This document shows positions 31,051-35,123 of a DNA stretch of 35,123 nucleotides, piece by piece (position 1 is the stretch's first letter; every line of letters begins with the position of its first letter). Made by a program: the position numbers and the translations under genes. This stretch comes from Aurantimonas coralicida DSM 14790 (lineage in GTDB: Bacteria > Pseudomonadota > Alphaproteobacteria > Rhizobiales > Rhizobiaceae): contig NZ_ATXK01000017.1 in NCBI RefSeq assembly GCF_000421645.1, forward strand, positions 1 through 35,123. Reading direction: 5' to 3'. Under the pieces are notes generated by a model. It searched no databases, was not told the origin of the DNA, and saw nothing but the letters and a program-made list of their open reading frames with translations.

Positions 31051-31073
31051 ATATCGCATTTTGCATACGATAT
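31051..31073. promoter_or_regulatory. Candidate operator between pdxA and gntR 2
   Basis: ATATCG (31051-31056) and CGATAT (31068-31073) form a 6-bp-arm dyad in the AT-rich gap between the divergent pdxA and gntR genes. An FCD GntR regulator encoded beside it would be expected to bind here. It differs from the ATTGTNNACAAT sites of the other regulator. Confidence 0.5.
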
Positions 31074-31101
31074 TTTTCTTTGCCCCCACAAGCCCCCTTT
31101 T

Positions 31102-31110
31102 TGCTATAAT
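31102..31110 (+). promoter_or_regulatory. Extended -10 promoter of gntR 2
   Basis: TGCTATAAT matches the extended -10 consensus TGnTATAAT exactly, 39 bases ahead of the chosen ATG. There is no good -35 box (region TTTCTTTGCC), which fits an extended -10 promoter. The nearby dyad at 31051-31073 covers the -35 to upstream zone. Confidence 0.6.
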
Positions 31111-31148
31111 CTCGGCGACGACCCGAGCGACGCAGGAAGGTGAACCAC

Positions 31149-31823
31149 ATGGATGCGGCAGAGACGGCGACGCTGGACGCGCCCCTGATCCAGCGGCAGA
31201 CCCTGCACGAGCAGGTCGCCGGGCGGATCCGCGACATGATCATCGAGGGGCATCTCGCGCCGGATTCGCGAATCAACGAGGCGGCCCTCGTCCAGAGCCT
31301 TGGCGTTTCGCGCACGCCCCTGCGCGAGGCGCTGCGCACCCTGGCCGGCGAAGGGCTGATCGACATCCGCCCGTCGCGCGGCAGCGTCGTGCGGCGCCTG
31401 TCGCCGGAAGACGTCGCCTCGATGCTGGAGGTGCTGGCCGAGCTCGAGAAGCTGGCGGGCCGCCTGTGCTGCGAACGCGCCACCGACGACGAGCTCGCCG
31501 AATTGCTGGCCGTGCACGACGCCATGATCGGCTATTACGAGAAGCGCGAGCGCCTGCCCTATTACAAGATGAACCAGGCGATCCATTCCGGCATCGCCCG
31601 GCTGTCGCGCAACAACATGCTCATCGACGTGCAGGGCACCATCCAGGGCCGGCTGAAGCGCATCCGCTTTCTCGGCAATCAGGGGCCGGAGGCCTGGGCC
31701 AAGGCGGTCGCCGAGCACGAGGAGATGGCCGTGGCCCTGCGGAACCGCGATGGCGAGCGGCTCGGCGAGGTCCTCGCCCGGCATCTGCAGAAGACCTGGG
31801 ACCGCGTGAAGACCGTCGTCTAG
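31149..31823 (+). CDS. GntR-family (FCD type) transcriptional regulator 2
   Basis: A 224-residue FadR-subfamily regulator. ATG 31149 is favoured because AGGAAGG lies eight bases upstream; a GTG three codons earlier would overlap that site. The winged helix (residues 15-85) shows LHEQVAGRIRDMIIEGHLAP, INEAALVQSLGVSRTPLREA and LIDIRPSRGSVVRRLSPED. The FCD domain has helices with YYKMNQAIHSGIARLSRNNM and VAEHEEMAVALRNRDGERLG carrying His residues for metal or ligand. It is transcribed divergently from the pdxA-TRAP operon and is its likely repressor, binding the ATATCG dyad. It differs in sequence from regulator 1. Confidence 0.85.
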   Translation: MDAAETATLDAPLIQRQTLHEQVAGRIRDMIIEGHLAPDSRINEAALVQSLGVSRTPLREALRTLAGEGLIDIRPSRGSVVRRLSPEDVASMLEVLAELEKLAGRLCCERATDDELAELLAVHDAMIGYYEKRERLPYYKMNQAIHSGIARLSRNNMLIDVQGTIQGRLKRIRFLGNQGPEAWAKAVAEHEEMAVALRNRDGERLGEVLARHLQKTWDRVKTVV

Positions 31824-32084
31824 CGACGAGGCGACATCGAGCTGTCGGGATCGGGGCTCCGCCAGCGATCGAGCCGGCAGCTTCGCGACGCAACCGTCCC
31901 GACGCCGCGGTTCATCCATTACCGGAAGACGCCACAGCGATCCTGTCCGACACGGCAACCCGCCGGCCATTGTCCCGGACCCCGGCAGACTAGTAAGGTC
32001 GCATGATCTTGGCGCCCGTCTTGCCGGGCTCCCGCAACCGGATCGCCGACGGCATCCGGCTTCGACAGAGGCAGCATCCACCCC

Positions 32085-33338
32085 ATGACGACAGACGCGT
32101 CCGTTTCCGACCGGCCCGGCGAGGCCGTGAGCCTGCCATGGCTGCTGGCCGAGACCACCATCATCCAGGCGCTCGGCACCGCCGCGGTGCTGACCGTGCC
32201 GGCCCTTGCCCCCGCCGTCGCGCTCACCCTCGGCGTGCCGTCGAGCTTCGTCGGCTATCAGGTCGGGCTGGTCTATCTGGCGGCGATGCTGTCCTCGCTG
32301 GTCGGCGGCGCGGTCGTGTCGCGCTGGGGCCCCTGCCGCACCGGCCAGACCGCAATGGCACTGACGGCCGCCGGCTGCCTTCTCGCCAGCATTCCCCATC
32401 TGGCCGGCATGATCGCCGGCTCGCTGGCCATCGGCCTCTCCTACGGGCTGATCAACCCCTCCGCCTCCGATCTCCTGCAGCGCCATTCGCCGGCGCATCG
32501 GCGCAATCTCTTCTTTTCCATCAAGCAGACCGGCGTCCCGATCGGCGGCATCATGGCCGGGCTCATCGGCGCGCCGATGGCCGTGGCGTTCGGATGGGGC
32601 GCCGCGCTGTGGGCCGTGGCCGCGTCCTGCATCGTGCTGATGCTCGCGCTCGAGCGTGGCCGCGCCCGTCTCGATGCCCATGCGAACCCGGCAACCCGGC
32701 TGCTGCGCTCGGCCGGCCTTGGCCTGACGACCATCCGCTCCGACCGCTCGCTGCTCATGCTGGCCGCGGCGTCCTTCTGCTTTTCCGCCATCCAGCTCTG
32801 CCTCGTCGCCTTCCTGGTCGTGCTGCTGGTGGAGGAGCTGCAGATGGGCCTCGTCGAAGCCGGCATGGTCCTGGCCGCTGTCCAGGTCATGGGCGCCGTC
32901 GGCCGCCTGCTGTGGGGCCATGTCGCCGATCGCATCCACAGCGGTCTCGCCGTTCTCACGGGCCTCGCCGCGCTGATGGCCGTGGTCTCGACCACGATCC
33001 TCTTCGTCTCGCCGCAATGGCCGCTCGCCGCGGTGATCGCAGCCTTCATGCTGCTCGGCCTCACCGGCGTCGGCTGGAACGGCGTCTATCTCTCCGAAGT
33101 CGCGCGCCTCAGCCCCCTGCGCGCCGTCGGCTCGGTTACGGGAACCGCGATGTTCGTCACCTTCGCCGGCGTGCTGGTGGGGCCGACCCTGTTCTCCTCG
33201 GTACACAATCATGTCGGCAGCTATATCGGCAGCTACGGCGTTCTCACCGTCCTCGCCATCATCGGCGGCTGTCTGGCCGCTGCCACCTGGCGGCGCGATC
33301 GGCGCAAGACCGGCGCCGCGGATCCCAGCCCGGCGTGA
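32085..33338 (+). CDS. MFS transporter
   Basis: A 417-residue major facilitator protein with 12 predicted helices in two six-helix halves, joined by a charged loop near residues 185-215 (ALERGRARLDAHANPATRLL). The first-half signature is weakly kept around GGAVVSRWGPCRTGQ, and the mid-protein LINPSASDLLQRHSPAHRRN leads into SIKQTGVPIGGIMAGLIGAP, typical of the cyanate/anion-type and organic acid MFS branch. The substrate is not predictable. It is preceded by a 260-base gap with no gene. It may export or import intermediates of the acid pathway. Confidence 0.82.
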   Translation: MTTDASVSDRPGEAVSLPWLLAETTIIQALGTAAVLTVPALAPAVALTLGVPSSFVGYQVGLVYLAAMLSSLVGGAVVSRWGPCRTGQTAMALTAAGCLLASIPHLAGMIAGSLAIGLSYGLINPSASDLLQRHSPAHRRNLFFSIKQTGVPIGGIMAGLIGAPMAVAFGWGAALWAVAASCIVLMLALERGRARLDAHANPATRLLRSAGLGLTTIRSDRSLLMLAAASFCFSAIQLCLVAFLVVLLVEELQMGLVEAGMVLAAVQVMGAVGRLLWGHVADRIHSGLAVLTGLAALMAVVSTTILFVSPQWPLAAVIAAFMLLGLTGVGWNGVYLSEVARLSPLRAVGSVTGTAMFVTFAGVLVGPTLFSSVHNHVGSYIGSYGVLTVLAIIGGCLAAATWRRDRRKTGAADPSPA

Positions 33339-33432
33339 ACAGCCGGCTCAGACTTTCCGTCGTAGGCGGCGGAATAGTGACAGGCGCATGTCCCCATCTG
33401 GACGGCCGGAGCAGAAAGGCGCCTGACAGGCC

Positions 33433-34362
33433 ATGACACGGCTTCTGACGATCATCGCCCGCAATGGGCGCTGGATGCTGGTGGCAGGCCTTGTCGGCGG
33501 CGTGCTGTTTCCCGGCCTCGCGTCACTCATGCGGGCGGGCCTGTTTCCGCTGATCGCCGCGATTCTCTTCGTCTCAGTCCTGCGGGTGGATCCCGCGCAG
33601 ATCGCGCGGTCCCTCACCCATATGCGCCGCGACGTGCCGCTGGTCCTGTTCCTGCAGCTCGCGCTGCCCCTCGCCGTCGCCGCGATCCTTTACCTCGGCA
33701 ATATCAGCGGCCCCCTCGCCAGCGTCGTCATTCTCACGCTGGCCGCCGCGCCGATCACCGGCGGCGCCGGCCTCGCCGCCCTCACCGGCCTCGACGGCAT
33801 GACCGCCCTGCGACTTCTGGTCTGGGGCACGATCCTGCTGCCGCTCACCTCGATGCTGCCCCTGCAGATCGTCTTTCCCGGCGCAGCAATCTCACCGCTG
33901 GAGCCCGCATTGCGCCTTCTCGGCGTCATTGCGCTGGCCGGTGGCCTGGCGGTCGTCGTGCGGCAGATCTGGCGGCCCGCACCGCAGTCGGACGCGATTG
34001 TCATGCTCGATGCCGTCAGCGCCCTGCTGCTCGCGGCCCTGGTCCTCGGTCTGATGGACGCGATCCAGCCGATGCTGCTGCGCGATCCGCTGCAGGTCGC
34101 CGGCATGCTCGCGGCCGCTTTCGCGCTGAATTTCGGGCTACAGATCGCGGCCAACACCGCCATGCGCCGCGCCGGCAGCGATCCGGCCATCGGCGGCGCC
34201 GTGGCGCTGATGGCCGGCAACCGCAATCTTGCGCTGTTCCTGGTCGCCCTGCCCCCTGCGTCTTTGGAGGCCATGATGGTCTTCGTCGGCTGCTACCAGA
34301 TCCCGATGTTTCTCACCCCACTCCTTATGCGCGGCTATTATGGCCGGGCCGGCAGGCACTGA
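33433..34362 (+). CDS. Bile acid:sodium symporter (BASS)-like permease
   Basis: A 309-residue membrane protein with 9-10 helices, containing LTLAAAPITGGAGLAALTGL, the crossover-type helix region of the BASS/CPA fold, and DPAIGGAVALMAGNRNLALF, the second one (N-rich GNRN). It resembles uncharacterised Na+-dependent transporters of Alphaproteobacteria. The substrate is unknown. Located 94 bases downstream of the MFS gene on the same strand, with which it may be cotranscribed. Confidence 0.7.
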   Translation: MTRLLTIIARNGRWMLVAGLVGGVLFPGLASLMRAGLFPLIAAILFVSVLRVDPAQIARSLTHMRRDVPLVLFLQLALPLAVAAILYLGNISGPLASVVILTLAAAPITGGAGLAALTGLDGMTALRLLVWGTILLPLTSMLPLQIVFPGAAISPLEPALRLLGVIALAGGLAVVVRQIWRPAPQSDAIVMLDAVSALLLAALVLGLMDAIQPMLLRDPLQVAGMLAAAFALNFGLQIAANTAMRRAGSDPAIGGAVALMAGNRNLALFLVALPPASLEAMMVFVGCYQIPMFLTPLLMRGYYGRAGRH

Positions 34363-34715
34363 ACGGGGAACCGGCGCCGTGCTGAGGGTGTAGAAAACTC
34401 AGGATGGAGCCACATGCCGGGGCCGCCTTCACGGGAGGCTCCTCCGTGATCTTGCGAGTGCATCCTCGAACTGCGGCGGTGTCAGTTCCTACACGCGCAC
34501 CCTTCGCCGGAGAGATCGCAGTCATAAGGAAGAGCCGGCAACTGACGCAGAGCGCCTATAGCTTCTACCGGCCACTCCCGCCGGGCCGTCAATGTCGGCG
34601 ACAATCGCGCGATGGCCCCGAGTGCGAGGAAGGCATCCTGGTCTTCTCATCTCAAGCCGCACCGGGCGCCTATCGGCCGTCTCGCTTGAGATCAGGCCTA
34701 AAACATAGCCTCTGA
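34363..34715. other. Gap without a recognisable gene
   Basis: About 350 bases between the permease and the rRNA terminator. Short open frames occur on both strands without domains or good starts. GTGTAGAAAACTCAG near 34388 resembles ends of some insertion elements, but no partner was seen. No tRNA fold was found, although many alphaproteobacterial rrn operons end with tRNA-fMet. Confidence 0.5.
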
Positions 34716-34719
34716 ACGC

Positions 34720-34754
34720 AAAAAGCCCCTCGGCTGTGGAGCGCGAGGGGCTTT
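34720..34754 (-). terminator. rRNA operon terminator
   Basis: On the minus strand AAAGCCCCTCG and CGAGGGGCTTTTT form a 9-11-bp stem with an 11-base loop followed by a T-run, about 50 bases after the 5S gene. This is a classical intrinsic terminator for the rrn operon. Confidence 0.9.
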
Positions 34755-34787
34755 GGTGCTTGGCGTGAAGAAGGGGTCTCAATTGAC

Positions 34788-34935
34788 AACTTGCGATTTG
34801 CAGACCTGGCGGCGACCGACTTTCCCGCGTCTTGAGACGAAGTATCATGGGCGCTGGGGCGTTTCACGGCCGAGTTCGGAATGGGATCGGGTGCGGCCGC
34901 CCCGCTAGAACCACCAGGTCGGCAAATCGCAAGTT
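34788..34935 (-). repeat. Processing stem around 5S rRNA
   Basis: CAACTTGCGATTTGC (34788-34802) is complementary to GCAAATCGCAAGTTG (34921-34935), and the pairing continues into the 5S terminal helix. The combined stem of over 20 bp encloses the 5S sequence and is a likely RNase III processing substrate. Confidence 0.75.
34803..34920 (-). rRNA. rrf: 5S ribosomal RNA
   Basis: Read on the minus strand the sequence starts GACCTGGTGG and ends CCGCCAGGTC, forming the terminal helix. It contains CCGATCCCATTCCGAACTCG, the universal loop B/C region of 5S rRNA, and GAAACGCCCCAGCGCC with GATACTTCG after it. About 118 bases, normal for the family. It follows 23S rRNA by about 80 bases. Confidence 0.97.
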
Positions 34936-34999
34936 GGAAGCTGGTCTTTTGGACATTGTGATTGGTGCGCACCCTTTTGGGGGGTGGGCATTGACGAAT

Positions 35000-35123
35000 G
35001 AGAATGATCAAGCCGATCGAGCGATTAGTACCGGTAAGCTTCATGCGTTGCCGCACGTCCACACCCGGCCTATCAACGTGGTGGTCTACCACGGCTCTGA
35101 TAGGGAGAACTCGTTTTCAGGTG
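35000..35123 (-). rRNA. rrl: 23S ribosomal RNA, 3' end (partial)
   Basis: On the minus strand the sequence entering from the right edge contains AACGAGTTCTCCCTATCAGA, GTTGATAGGCCGGGTGTGGA and ending helix GCTTACCGGTACTAATCGCT followed by CGATCGGCTTGAT. This is the conserved 3' terminus of 23S rRNA. The rest of the rrn operon lies right of the window. The exact mature end is uncertain by a few bases. Confidence 0.95.

Noticed and set aside
31104-33212. A 700-codon open frame on the minus strand, and similar long antisense frames at 19041-20897, 22474-24132, 24722-26470 and 10787-12628
   Set aside because: Each lies antisense or out of frame to a gene with clear motifs, is rich in Arg, Gly and Ala, and has no domains. 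They follow from high GC at third codon positions.
34363-34719. tRNA-fMet expected after 5S rRNA
   Set aside because: No cloverleaf, TTCGA loop or CAT anticodon context was found on either strand.
1-35123. CRISPR arrays or defence systems
   Set aside because: No regularly spaced repeats and no Cas, restriction, toxin-antitoxin or retron-like proteins were recognised.

Overview
The window looks like chromosomal DNA from a high-GC alphaproteobacterium, most probably a member of Hyphomicrobiales (Rhizobiales). The grounds are a cycHJK-type ccmI-ccmE-ccmF block, rhizobial-type IS families, two families of secondary solute transporter with periplasmic binding proteins, and a 23S-5S rRNA tail at the right edge. 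A genus cannot be named from the sequence alone.

Bases 1-15,470 are an accessory, heavily eroded zone. It begins with the C-terminal end of an iron(III) ABC-transporter binding protein. Then follow a broken tyrosine recombinase, pieces of at least seven IS families (IS66-like, IS701-like twice, IS21 three times, IS5, IS630, IS110, IS3-like) and fragments of ordinary cellular genes: a MerR regulator, two different L,D-transpeptidases, a SleB-type cell wall hydrolase, a parvulin isomerase, ccmI and a cyclase-family hydrolase. Many are damaged by single, readable events: a one-base indel, a Trp-to-TGA change, or an IS insertion with a 4-bp target duplication. Genes that look intact here are a small secreted protein, a DsbA-like thiol oxidoreductase with a DUF1624 membrane protein (this pair lies between two inverted IS701 remnants), ccmE, ccmF, the IS5 element and the IS110 transposase.

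Bases 15,471-34,362 are a well-kept catabolic region for organic or sugar acids. Left half: an operon on the plus strand (enolase-superfamily dehydratase, DapA-family lyase, 3-hydroxyacyl-CoA-dehydrogenase-like enzyme), and facing it a minus-strand operon tctC-tctB-tctA-gntR (tripartite tricarboxylate transporter plus an FCD-type GntR regulator). Divergent from tctC runs a third operon: an IlvD/Edd [2Fe-2S] dehydratase, an Ldh-family NAD(P) dehydrogenase and an FMN 2-hydroxyacid oxidase. The dehydratase operon and the tct/ilvD divergent region share the same operator-promoter module (GATTGTCAACAAT, four bases, TTGACA), so the GntR encoded with tct probably controls all three. Right half: pdxA-like gene followed by a TRAP transporter (dctP, dctQ, dctM) on the minus strand, a divergent second FCD GntR regulator with its own candidate operator, then an MFS transporter and a bile-acid-symporter-like permease. 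Together these encode uptake, dehydration, oxidation and cleavage of hydroxylated carboxylic acids. The exact substrate cannot be read from sequence.

The right edge (34,720-35,123) is the end of an rRNA operon on the minus strand: 23S 3' end, 5S rRNA inside a long processing stem, and a rho-independent terminator. No CRISPR array and no tRNA were seen.
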